Source: Solobacterium sp. | GTDB taxonomy: Bacteria > Bacillota_I > Bacilli_A > Erysipelotrichales > Erysipelotrichaceae | Assembly: GCA_024696355.1 (NCBI GenBank) | Contig: JAILGV010000013.1 | Span: forward strand, 1 to 64,000 | Direction of reading: 5' to 3' | DNA length: 64,000 nucleotides | In this document: positions 24,416 to 31,737 of the stretch, in pieces | How positions within the stretch are numbered: position 1 is the stretch's first letter | Layout of the letters: each line of letters starts with the position of its first letter | Notes under the pieces: model-generated | What the model saw: the letters and a program-made list of their open reading frames with translations, nothing else | The model's database searches: none | What the model was told of the DNA's origin: nothing | Made by a program: the position numbers and the translations under genes

Positions 24416-26254
24416 ATGGCACTTGATTATCGTAAGTGTGCGCAGGAGATCGTTGATCATATCGGCGGTCGCGACAATGTTGCACAGGCAGCGCACTGCG
24501 CAACCCGTCTTCGTCTGGTAATTAAAGACAATTCAAAAGTTGACAAAGATTACCTCGATAATGTTGAAGGCGTCAAAGGCATGTTTGAATCAAACGGACA
24601 GCTTCAGCTGATTATCGGAACAGGAACAGTCAACAAAGTCTATGATGAATTCCTTGATATTACCGGCATGACAGCAGCAACCAAGGATGACGTCAAGGCA
24701 GCCGCTGCTGAGCAGCAGCCGCTCTGGAAGAAGCTTCTGAAGCCGATCGGCGACGTATTCGTTCCGATTCTTCCGGCAATCGTAGCTTCAGGTCTTATGA
24801 TGGGTCTCGTAGAGGCTCTCGGTAAAGCACTTCCGGGATTTGCGGGCAGTGACTGGTACGGATTCCTTGACATGGTTGCAAACGCAGCGTTTGTCTTCCT
24901 GCCCGGTATTGTTGCAATTTCTGCAGCACGCGTATTCGGCGGAAATATTTTCCTCGGTGCGGTTATCGGTCTTCTGATGATCCATCCGGGTCTCATCAAC
25001 GCGTGGACGGTTGCCGATTATGTCGCAGCAAACGGCGCACTTCCCACATGGAAGATCTTCGTATTCCCGGTGGCCCAGACAGGTTATCAGGGACATGTCA
25101 TTCCGGTAATGATTGCGGTATTCCTGATGTGCCAGATCGAGAAATGGCTGCACAAGCATGTGCCTGAAATGCTCGACCTGTTCATCACACCGCTCACAAC
25201 CGTATTACTGACATCCTATATCACATTCACGATTATCGGCCCGATCTTCTCCCAGCTTGAAACATGGGTTCTCGCCGGTGCGAAAGTACTCGTACGCAAT
25301 CCGATCGGTGCATGCGCAATGGGTGCTATCTATCCGTGGACAGTCGTTATGGGTCTCCATCATATGTACAATGTCATCGAAGCAGGCATGCTTGCTGAGA
25401 GCGGACTGAATACCTGGATGCCGATCGCTTCCGCAGCCAACTTCGCACAGTTCGGTGCATGTCTTGCTGTAGGTCTCAAGGCTGTCAGCAACAAGACAAA
25501 GGCAATCGCTATTCCGTCATCCATGTCAGCAGCTCTCGGTATCACAGAACCTGCAATCTTCGGTGTCAACATGCGCTTCTTCAAGCCGTTCATTGCCGGT
25601 ATGATCGGCGGTGCTGTCGGTTCAATCTTCGGTGCATTAACAGGTATCGGTGCTTCTGCATACGGTGTAACAGGTATCCCGGGCTACCTCACAATCAATA
25701 ACCCGCTCCTCTACACAGTACTCCTTGCAATCTCCGGCGGTATCGCATTCGTTCTTGCCAACATCATGTGGCATGAAGAAGGCCAGCCCGCTCCGGCTGC
25801 CAAAAAGGAAGCAGGCGCTCCCGATGCAGTGGCTCTTTCAACAGAAACAGGAATCGTAAAAGCACCTGTCAACGGTAAGATTATTGCCGCAAAAGATATT
25901 CCGGATCCTGTATTCGCTCAGGAAACAATGGGACCTTCCGTTGGTATCGAACCGACAGAGGGAATTGTCTATGCACCGTTCGACGGCGAAGTCGTTATGG
26001 TCTTCCCGACAAAACATGCAGTAGGTCTGAAGGCAGACAGCGGAATCGAACTCCTGATCCATGTCGGTGTTGACACTGTCAACATGAACGGCGAGGGATT
26101 TGAAGCATTCGTCGCTGCCGGCGACAAGATCAAGGCCGGCGACAAGCTTCTGTCATTCGACAGAAAAACGATCGCCAAGGCAGGACATCCTGACACAGTC
26201 ATCGTTGCTATTACAAACGGCTACGATTACCAGGACGTCAAGAGAGCAGCGTAA
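24416..26254 (+). CDS. scrA: Sucrose-type PTS permease EIIBCA
   Basis: Imports and phosphorylates a disaccharide using phospho-HPr. 612 aa in the order IIB (residues 1-about 85, phospho-Cys in AAHCATRLR), IIC (about 105-455, ten or so helices with PIGDVFVPILPAIVASGLMMG, MGLHHMYNVIEAG and GITEPAIFG), then IIA (about 475-612, phospho-His in ELLIHVGVDTVNMNG). IIB and IIC resemble the sucrose ScrA/SacP branch more than the beta-glucoside BglF branch. The stop codon overlaps the start of the HPr-like gene (TAATG). Trehalose is the main alternative substrate; the adjacent amylosucrase and fructokinase favour sucrose. Confidence 0.85.
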   Translation: MALDYRKCAQEIVDHIGGRDNVAQAAHCATRLRLVIKDNSKVDKDYLDNVEGVKGMFESNGQLQLIIGTGTVNKVYDEFLDITGMTAATKDDVKAAAAEQQPLWKKLLKPIGDVFVPILPAIVASGLMMGLVEALGKALPGFAGSDWYGFLDMVANAAFVFLPGIVAISAARVFGGNIFLGAVIGLLMIHPGLINAWTVADYVAANGALPTWKIFVFPVAQTGYQGHVIPVMIAVFLMCQIEKWLHKHVPEMLDLFITPLTTVLLTSYITFTIIGPIFSQLETWVLAGAKVLVRNPIGACAMGAIYPWTVVMGLHHMYNVIEAGMLAESGLNTWMPIASAANFAQFGACLAVGLKAVSNKTKAIAIPSSMSAALGITEPAIFGVNMRFFKPFIAGMIGGAVGSIFGALTGIGASAYGVTGIPGYLTINNPLLYTVLLAISGGIAFVLANIMWHEEGQPAPAAKKEAGAPDAVALSTETGIVKAPVNGKIIAAKDIPDPVFAQETMGPSVGIEPTEGIVYAPFDGEVVMVFPTKHAVGLKADSGIELLIHVGVDTVNMNGEGFEAFVAAGDKIKAGDKLLSFDRKTIAKAGHPDTVIVAITNGYDYQDVKRAA

Positions 26255-26511
26255 TGCAGGAATTCAGTTATACAATTAAAGATCCCAAGGGAATCCATGC
26301 CCGTCCGGCGGGAATCATTGTGAAAAAGCTCAGGGAATTCTCCAGTGCGGCAGTGGTTATCAAAGGCGATGATATTGTGGATTTAAGCAAGATTATGCCT
26401 TTCATCGGTATGGATATTGCCAAAGGGGATAAAATTATTGTCAGAACTGAAGGCCCGGATGAAAAAGAATGCGCTGAGGCTCTGAAGGCAGCTTTCAGGG
26501 AAAATCTTTAA
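26254..26511 (+). CDS. HPr-like phosphocarrier lacking the regulatory Ser46
   Basis: 85 aa PTS phosphocarrier. His15 is present in KGIHARPAG, so phosphate transfer from EI to EIIA should be possible. At the regulatory position the family reads LKSIMGV, but here it is LSKIMPF: residue 46 is Lys and a Ser sits at 45. HPr kinase/phosphorylase normally acts on Ser46 to trigger catabolite repression, so this paralogue may escape it. That is the opposite of Crh, which keeps Ser46 and lacks His15. Translationally coupled to scrA, so probably a dedicated carrier for it. Confidence 0.85.
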   Translation: MQEFSYTIKDPKGIHARPAGIIVKKLREFSSAAVVIKGDDIVDLSKIMPFIGMDIAKGDKIIVRTEGPDEKECAEALKAAFRENL

Positions 26512-26518
26512 ATCACAC

Positions 26519-26553
26519 AGAACGGATGCACACAGTGCATCTGTTCTTTTTTT
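26519..26553 (+). terminator. Terminator of the sucrose locus
   Basis: Long stem AGAAC-GGATGCAC / GTGCATC-TGTTCT, then seven T. Confidence 0.8.
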
Positions 26554-26668
26554 GTGAAGGCGGCGTGCAGTGTGCTATTGTATAAGCGTCAGACGGACAC
26601 GCGGAAGTGCATATGACTGATTATCGTGTGCACGGGTGTTCCGGCTGATTGAAAGGATTATTACTTCC

Positions 26669-27577
26669 ATGATTTCTGCATATGAAGGAAAAGAACCATA
26701 TATATTCGTAAGTTATTCTCATAAAGACAGGGAAGAAGTTTACCGTGTCATGGAACTGCTGGCAGCGCGGGGATACAGAATCTGGTACGATCAGGGCATT
26801 GAACCGGGCTATGACTGGCCGGAGGACATTGCCCAGCATCTGCTCGGCGCCGAGGTGGTTCTGGCATTTATCACGAAAAATGCTGCGGAATCAGTGAACT
26901 GCAGAAATGAGATCAGTTTTGCAATTGCCAGGTCCAAGCCGTTTCTTTCCGTCATTATGGAAAAAGCAAATATGCCTGCGGGAGTGCAGCTGCAGATCTC
27001 CTCGCAGCAGAGTGTGATCAGGTACGAGATGAAGAATGAGAGGGAATTCATTGACAGGATCTGTGAGTGCCCTTATCTGAAACCGTGCAGGGGGGAACCG
27101 AAGCATATTGCCTTTACAAAGATACACAGCAGGAGAAACCGGAATTACGAGATTATTCTGGCAGTGTCCGTGGCGCTGCTTCTGATGCTGATTCTGGCGG
27201 CTGTAAAGGGCTGCACAGGCGGACATGAAGAGGAAATGATTCCTGAGGAAACTCCTGTCATTGAAACGGAGGTACCGCAGAAAACACCGGAACCGCATAA
27301 TACCGAAACACCGGCAGCGGTAACTGCAGAGCCCGAAGAAACACCTCAGGTTACTCCCGAACCGGCGGAGACTGCGACGCCGGCTCCTGAGGCCTCGGCT
27401 GTACCCGAACCGCAGGAAACGGCAGTTCCCGAAACTCCCGTACCTTCTGCAGAACCTGCGGAAACACCGACAGCGGAACCGTCTGCACAGACACCCGAAC
27501 CATCGGCCCAGCCTTCGCAGGAACCTTCTGCAGAACCCGCGGAAACAGAAGACACAGGCACGCAGGACAACAACTGA
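26669..27577 (+). CDS. Membrane-anchored TIR-domain protein with Pro/Glu/Thr-rich tail
   Basis: 302 aa. Residues about 9-135 form a TIR domain (YIFVSYSHKD, YRIWYDQGIEPGYDWPEDI, VVLAFITKNAAESVNCRNEIS); Glu81 in the S-x-x-C-x-x-E context matches the catalytic Glu position of NADase TIRs. Residues 161-180 are one membrane helix. Residues about 183-302 are a low-complexity Pro/Glu/Thr/Ala tail, probably outside the cell. This puts the TIR domain in the cytosol. A GTG at 26636 could add 11 residues; the ATG is preferred. No defence genes flank it. Function unknown: NAD cleavage or adaptor signalling. Confidence 0.75.
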   Translation: MISAYEGKEPYIFVSYSHKDREEVYRVMELLAARGYRIWYDQGIEPGYDWPEDIAQHLLGAEVVLAFITKNAAESVNCRNEISFAIARSKPFLSVIMEKANMPAGVQLQISSQQSVIRYEMKNEREFIDRICECPYLKPCRGEPKHIAFTKIHSRRNRNYEIILAVSVALLLMLILAAVKGCTGGHEEEMIPEETPVIETEVPQKTPEPHNTETPAAVTAEPEETPQVTPEPAETATPAPEASAVPEPQETAVPETPVPSAEPAETPTAEPSAQTPEPSAQPSQEPSAEPAETEDTGTQDNN

Positions 27578-27581
27578 ATAT

Positions 27582-27629
27582 AAAAAACGGCCGGATGCTG
27601 TAATGATTTGTGACAGCATACCGGCCGTT
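27582..27629 (-). terminator. Terminator of rarA
   Basis: A 14-15 bp stem (ACGGCCGG.TGCTGT with ACAGCA..CCGGCCGT). The T-run (TTTTTTATATT) is on the minus strand, so it mainly serves rarA; it may also stop the TIR transcript. Confidence 0.75.
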
Positions 27630-27638
27630 CATTCTGTT

Positions 27639-28976
27639 TCACTGTTTCTTTTCCTGCTCGCGCTTCCACTGTTTCCAGGCTTCGATCTGTTTTTTGTGTT
27701 CTCCGACTTTCTTTTCCAGACCCTGGTCACTGGGATTGTAATAGTGACGGTCTTTCAGGGAATCGGGGAGACACTGCATGGCTGTGATATGTCCTTCATA
27801 GTCATGCGCATATTTGTAGTCCTTCCCGTAACCGAGCTGTTCCATAAGCTTTGTCGGTGCGTTTCTGATCTGCAGGGGAACCGGCTCATCCAGCATTTTC
27901 TGCGCATCTTCAGCGGCGGCCATATATGCCGCTTCCAGAGAATTGGATTTGGGTGCGAGCGAGCAGAAGACAACTGCATGGGTCAGGTGGACATTGCATT
28001 CCGGCATCCCCAGAAACTGACAGGCCTGATAGGCCGCAACGGCAATCTGAAGGGCTCTTGAATCAGCCATTCCGATATCTTCCGATGCGAAGCGCACGAC
28101 CCGTCTGGCGACATACAGCGGATCTTCTCCTGCCTCCAGCATTCTGGCCAGCCAGTATACTGCGGCGTCAGCGTCGGAGTTGCGCATGGATTTATGAAGG
28201 GCGGAGATCAGGTTATAGTGTTCCTCACCCTTTTTGTCATAAAGAAGTGATTTTCTGGAGATGCACTGCTCCAGAATTTCTTTTGTCACGACAGCAGTCC
28301 TGATTTCGGTTTCGCTGTTGACGATGACGATTTCCAGAGTGTTCAGTGCAGTGCGGGCATCACCGTTGGCATATGCGGCAATCATATGAATGAGAGAATC
28401 ATCCATATCGATCTTCCAGTCACCGAACCCGTTGGGATCGCTGATGGCGCGCTTGAGCAGATGAAAGGTATCTTCCTCACTCAGTGCGTTGAGCACAAAT
28501 ACCTTGCAGCGGGACAGAAGGGCGGAGTTGATCTCAAACGAAGGATTTTCCGTTGTGGCACCGATCAGGATGATTGAACCTCTTTCGACATAGGGGAGGA
28601 ATGCATCCTGCTGTGCTTTGTTGAAGCGGTGAATTTCATCTACGAAGACAATCGTCTTGGTGCCCATGGAGCGGTTCTGCTCGGCTTTGTTCATGACTTC
28701 CTTGATTTCCCTGATGCCGGAAGTGACAGCTGAAAAATTAATGAATTTTGCCTGCGTTGTACGCGCAATGATGCTGGCAAGCGTGGTTTTTCCTACACCG
28801 GGAGGACCCCAGAAAATCATTGACTGCACATCATCGCGGTCAATCATCCTGCGCAGCACCCGTCCTTCGGCAATCAGATGGCTCTGACCTGCATATTCAT
28901 CCAGTGTTCTCGGACGCATCCGGTCTGCCAGAGGGGTTGTTTCATTCCGGTTGTCAAACAGTGACAAAGTATCCAT
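27639..28976 (-). CDS. rarA: Replication-associated recombination ATPase RarA/MgsA
   Basis: AAA+ clamp-loader-like ATPase acting at stalled forks and at single-strand DNA ends. 445 aa. Seen: N-terminal PLADRMRPRTLDEYAGQ, Walker A WGPPGVGKTT, Walker B IVFVDEIHRF, sensor 1 GATTENPSFEINSALLSRC, arginine-finger region, and the C-terminal MgsA tetramerisation domain (about residues 270-430). An AAAGGA ribosome site lies 8 bases before the start. Transcribed alone on the minus strand. Family assignment is firm. Confidence 0.94.
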   Translation of the reverse strand: MDTLSLFDNRNETTPLADRMRPRTLDEYAGQSHLIAEGRVLRRMIDRDDVQSMIFWGPPGVGKTTLASIIARTTQAKFINFSAVTSGIREIKEVMNKAEQNRSMGTKTIVFVDEIHRFNKAQQDAFLPYVERGSIILIGATTENPSFEINSALLSRCKVFVLNALSEEDTFHLLKRAISDPNGFGDWKIDMDDSLIHMIAAYANGDARTALNTLEIVIVNSETEIRTAVVTKEILEQCISRKSLLYDKKGEEHYNLISALHKSMRNSDADAAVYWLARMLEAGEDPLYVARRVVRFASEDIGMADSRALQIAVAAYQACQFLGMPECNVHLTHAVVFCSLAPKSNSLEAAYMAAAEDAQKMLDEPVPLQIRNAPTKLMEQLGYGKDYKYAHDYEGHITAMQCLPDSLKDRHYYNPSDQGLEKKVGEHKKQIEAWKQWKREQEKKQ

Positions 28977-29025
28977 ATCTGCTTCCTTTACGTAACTAAT
29001 ATTTTACAATACACAGCTGTGAAAT

Positions 29026-29053
29026 AAAAAGAAAACCGCAGTTTCCTGCAGTT
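29026..29053 (-). terminator. Terminator of the LacI gene
   Basis: Stem AACTGCAG/CTGCGGTT (one G-U) with a GAAA loop, followed on the minus strand by TTCTTTTTATTT. Confidence 0.7.
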
Positions 29054-30072
29054 CACTCTGTAGACCGTCTGAGTACCAGTGATGACGGAATGATCTGTAT
29101 ATACTGATCAGGCTGTTTTCCGTTGATGAATCCGAGCAGGACGCTGCATGCTTTTTCCGCCATGATTTTAGTGTTTCTCTCGACGGATGACAGCGGGGGA
29201 TTCATCAGAAGGGAGTACGGGGTATTGTCAAAGGTGATGACTTTTACCTTTTCCGGAATCGGGATATTCATGCGGTTCAATGCGGCCAGGACACCGGCTG
29301 CGCACAGTTCGCTGGATGCAACCACGCCGTCGAGGGGGAATCCTTCCTGCAGGAAATCATACATTGCCACTTCTGATGCAAACTGGACCGGTTCGTTGTC
29401 TTTGTATTTGATCAGATAATTCATATCGGCTTTGATGTTGTGCCTTTCCAGTGCCTGCAGATATCCTCTGCTTCTTTCCTTCCTGTTAAAACCGGAATGG
29501 CTTCCGTTGACAAAAGCGATGTGACGGCAGCCTCTGCTGATCAGATGTTCGGTCACCAGAATTCCGGTGTATATGTTGTCCGAGCATATACAGGGAATAT
29601 CAACAGATTTGCCGGGCTTTCTGTCTATGAAAACAACAGGAATGCTTCTGCTCATGATGTATTCCTCAGTTTCGTTTCTGCCTGAGATCATCAGAACGCC
29701 GTCGACCTGCTTTCCCACAAGAGTCCGGAAGTTTGCCATTTCTTTTTCTGCTGAGTTGTCTGAATTGCATATCAGCAGGGAATACCCGTGTTCCGAAAGA
29801 AATAACTCGATATAGTAGGCAATCGAGGAATAGTAGGGGTTCAGAATACTCGGCAGAATCAGACCGATCGTATTGGATCTGCTTTCCCGCAGTGTTTTGG
29901 CAGACATGTTTGAAATGAACCCGTACTGATCACATACAGCCTTAACTCTCATTTTGGTCTCTGCGGAATATCCGCCTTTATTATTCAGAACTCTTGAAAC
30001 GGTAGCGATGCTGACGCCCGCAACTCTGGCAATGTCCTTAATTGAAATATTATGTGTACTGTCTGAAACCAT
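29053..30072 (-). CDS. LacI-family transcriptional regulator
   Basis: 339 aa: N-terminal helix-turn-helix and hinge (ISIKDIARVAGVSIATVSRVLNN, residues about 7-60), then a periplasmic-binding-protein-like sugar sensor (about 65-335). Divergent from a PTS operon. The intergenic region carries three related operators, one inside this gene's 5' untranslated region, predicting autoregulation. The frame extends to a TTG at 30093, but the ATG at 30072 has AAAGG 10 bases upstream and the right HTH spacing. Effector unknown, probably a phosphorylated beta-glucoside or other PTS product. Confidence 0.9.
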   Translation of the reverse strand: MVSDSTHNISIKDIARVAGVSIATVSRVLNNKGGYSAETKMRVKAVCDQYGFISNMSAKTLRESRSNTIGLILPSILNPYYSSIAYYIELFLSEHGYSLLICNSDNSAEKEMANFRTLVGKQVDGVLMISGRNETEEYIMSRSIPVVFIDRKPGKSVDIPCICSDNIYTGILVTEHLISRGCRHIAFVNGSHSGFNRKERSRGYLQALERHNIKADMNYLIKYKDNEPVQFASEVAMYDFLQEGFPLDGVVASSELCAAGVLAALNRMNIPIPEKVKVITFDNTPYSLLMNPPLSSVERNTKIMAEKACSVLLGFINGKQPDQYIQIIPSSLVLRRSTE

Positions 30073-30076
30073 ATTA

Positions 30077-30090
30077 CGTAAACCTTTACG
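30077..30090. promoter_or_regulatory. LacI operator O1 (autoregulatory)
   Basis: CGTAAACCTTTACG, 13 of 14 matches to the perfect palindrome at 30198. Lies just downstream of the lacI -10 and contains the lacI ribosome site. Confidence 0.65.
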
Positions 30091-30095
30091 CAAGT

Positions 30096-30124
30096 ATTAT
30101 AACCCTCGGTTCATAGTTTTGCAA
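30096..30124 (-). promoter_or_regulatory. Promoter of the LacI gene
   Basis: On the minus strand: TTGCAA (30119-30124), 17-base spacer, perfect TATAAT (30096-30101). Confidence 0.7.
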
Positions 30125-30139
30125 ATGATTAAAAAAATC

Positions 30140-30153
30140 CGTACACCTTTACG
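30140..30153. promoter_or_regulatory. LacI operator O2
   Basis: CGTACACCTTTACG, 12 of 14 matches to the palindrome at 30198. Located 9 bases upstream of the PTS -35 element. Confidence 0.55.
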
Positions 30154-30161
30154 TATTTGTA

Positions 30162-30211
30162 TTGACAACTTGCTTTAATAAAGCTATATTAAAGATGCGT
30201 AAACGTTTACG
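30162..30211 (+). promoter_or_regulatory. PTS operon promoter with LacI/CRE-like operator O3
   Basis: Consensus TTGACA (30162-30167), 17-base spacer, TATATT (30185-30190). The perfect palindrome CGTAAACGTTTACG (30198-30211) covers the predicted start of transcription. It matches 12 of 14 bases of the CcpA cre consensus, so the local LacI, CcpA or both may bind. Confidence 0.75.
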
Positions 30212-30283
30212 TGAAGCCAGGGCCCGGCAAATCGTACGTTACACGTTAATTCCCAAAGACAAAAGGGACAGAAAGGGTTATGT

Positions 30284-31660
30284 ATGGATAAGCAGAAAGC
30301 TGCAGGAATTGCAGAACAGATCATTGAAAAAATCGGCGGCAAAGAGAATATCTCTTCCATTACTCACTGCGCAACTCGTCTCCGCTTCAAACTGAAGGAT
30401 TTCGACAAGGCAGACAAGGATGCGGCTTCCAAAATTAAAGGCGTTGTTACCGCAATGGTCAGCGGCGGTCAGTTCCAGGTCGTTATCGGAAACGAAGTTG
30501 CTGATGTATTTGATGAAGTACAGAGCATTACCGGCATTACAGGACAGGCAATCGATGTAGTTGAAAAAGATGACCTGAAGGTCAAGAACAAGGGCATCGA
30601 CGTCCTGATTGATCTTGTCACAAATATCTTTACACCGATTCTTCCGGCACTGATCGGTGCAGGTATGATCAGAGCACTCCTGATGCTCTGCACACAGTTC
30701 GGCATTCTCACTGCATCAAGCGGCACATATATCGTTATCAATGAAGCTTACAACGCTGTATTCAACTTCCTCCCGGTTTATGTAGCATATACATCCGCAA
30801 AGAGATTCAAGTGCAATGAGATGATCGCTGTTGCACTGGCACTCGCTCTTGTTTCCGCAACAATCGCCAACGGAATTGCAAGCGAAGAAGGACTCCGCTT
30901 CCTCGGCATCAAGCTCAGCAAGCCGACACAGGGCTACGGCTCTGCAATCATCCCGATGATCGTCATCGTCTGGTTCATGTCCGTAGTTGAACACTTCTGC
31001 CAGAAGCACATTCATCAGGTTGCCCGCAACATTCTCACACCGCTGATTGAACTTGCAGTTGTCACTCCGCTGATGTTCCTCGTATTCGGCCCGATCTTCT
31101 CAGCTCTTCAGAGCGGAATCGGTTCGGCTTATACTGCAATCTATAACATGAGCCCGGTTCTCACAGGATTTGTTCTCGGCGGTCTGTGGCAGGTACTCGT
31201 TGTCTTCGGACTTCACTGGGGTATCGTGCCGATCGGCCAGATCAACCTTGCAAACTACGGCCGCAACACAATTAATGCTGTAACAGGTCCTTCGAACTGG
31301 AGCCAGGCAGGTGCTGCACTCGGTGTTGCATTAAGATCAAAGAATCCCGATATCAAGGAAACAGCTCTCTCCGCAGGTGTTACAGGCATCTTCTCAATTA
31401 CCGAACCCGCTATTTACGGTGTCAACCTGAAGTATAAGAAGCCGTTCTACATCGCTGTAGGCTGCGCTGCAGTAGCAGGCGCAATTGCAGGTGCCGGCAA
31501 CGCTGCTGCACTGGCAGGCGGACCTGTAGGTATTCTGAGCTTCCCGCTGTTCATCGGTGAAGGCTTCATGTTCTTCGTTATCGCAATGTTTGTTGCTCTG
31601 ATCGGTTCCTGCGCATTAACATATCTGTTCGGATATGATCCCAGGAACGACGCAGAATAA
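30284..31660 (+). CDS. Beta-glucoside-type PTS permease EIIBC
   Basis: 458 aa sugar permease with IIB (residues about 1-80, phospho-Cys in ITHCATRLRF) and IIC (about 105-450, PILPALIGAGMIRALLMLC, FGLHWGIVPIGQINLANYG, GIFSITEPAIYGVNLKYKKPF). It ends at IIC: there is no IIA domain, so a separate EIIA, perhaps that of the ScrA protein, must supply phosphate. Preceded by an AAAGGG ribosome site and a LacI-controlled promoter. Followed by a DUF7916 gene and a GH1 phospho-beta-glucosidase, so the substrate is probably a beta-glucoside. Confidence 0.88.
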   Translation: MDKQKAAGIAEQIIEKIGGKENISSITHCATRLRFKLKDFDKADKDAASKIKGVVTAMVSGGQFQVVIGNEVADVFDEVQSITGITGQAIDVVEKDDLKVKNKGIDVLIDLVTNIFTPILPALIGAGMIRALLMLCTQFGILTASSGTYIVINEAYNAVFNFLPVYVAYTSAKRFKCNEMIAVALALALVSATIANGIASEEGLRFLGIKLSKPTQGYGSAIIPMIVIVWFMSVVEHFCQKHIHQVARNILTPLIELAVVTPLMFLVFGPIFSALQSGIGSAYTAIYNMSPVLTGFVLGGLWQVLVVFGLHWGIVPIGQINLANYGRNTINAVTGPSNWSQAGAALGVALRSKNPDIKETALSAGVTGIFSITEPAIYGVNLKYKKPFYIAVGCAAVAGAIAGAGNAAALAGGPVGILSFPLFIGEGFMFFVIAMFVALIGSCALTYLFGYDPRNDAE

Positions 31661-31682
31661 TTTAAAATTATAATGAATAACG

Positions 31683-31706
31683 GCCGGCAGACTTCGGTCT
31701 GCCGGC
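31683..31706 (+). other. Intercistronic UUCG hairpin
   Basis: A 10-bp perfect GC-rich stem GCCGGCAGAC/GTCTGCCGGC capped by a TTCG tetraloop. The next bases (TGTCTGTATTTT) are not a clean T-run and a gene with a ribosome site follows, so it is more likely an mRNA stabiliser/processing site or partial terminator than a full stop. Confidence 0.6.
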
Positions 31707-31737
31707 TGTCTGTATTTTCAGGAAGAAGGTAAATGCA

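Noticed and set aside
26669-27577. TIR protein as part of an anti-phage defence island
   Set aside because: Neighbours are a sucrose operon and rarA; no nuclease, cyclase, SAVED, Argonaute or Thoeris partner is present.
31683-31706. Full terminator inside the PTS operon
   Set aside because: The hairpin is strong, but no clean T-run follows and the next gene has no promoter I can support; it is better called an intercistronic hairpin.
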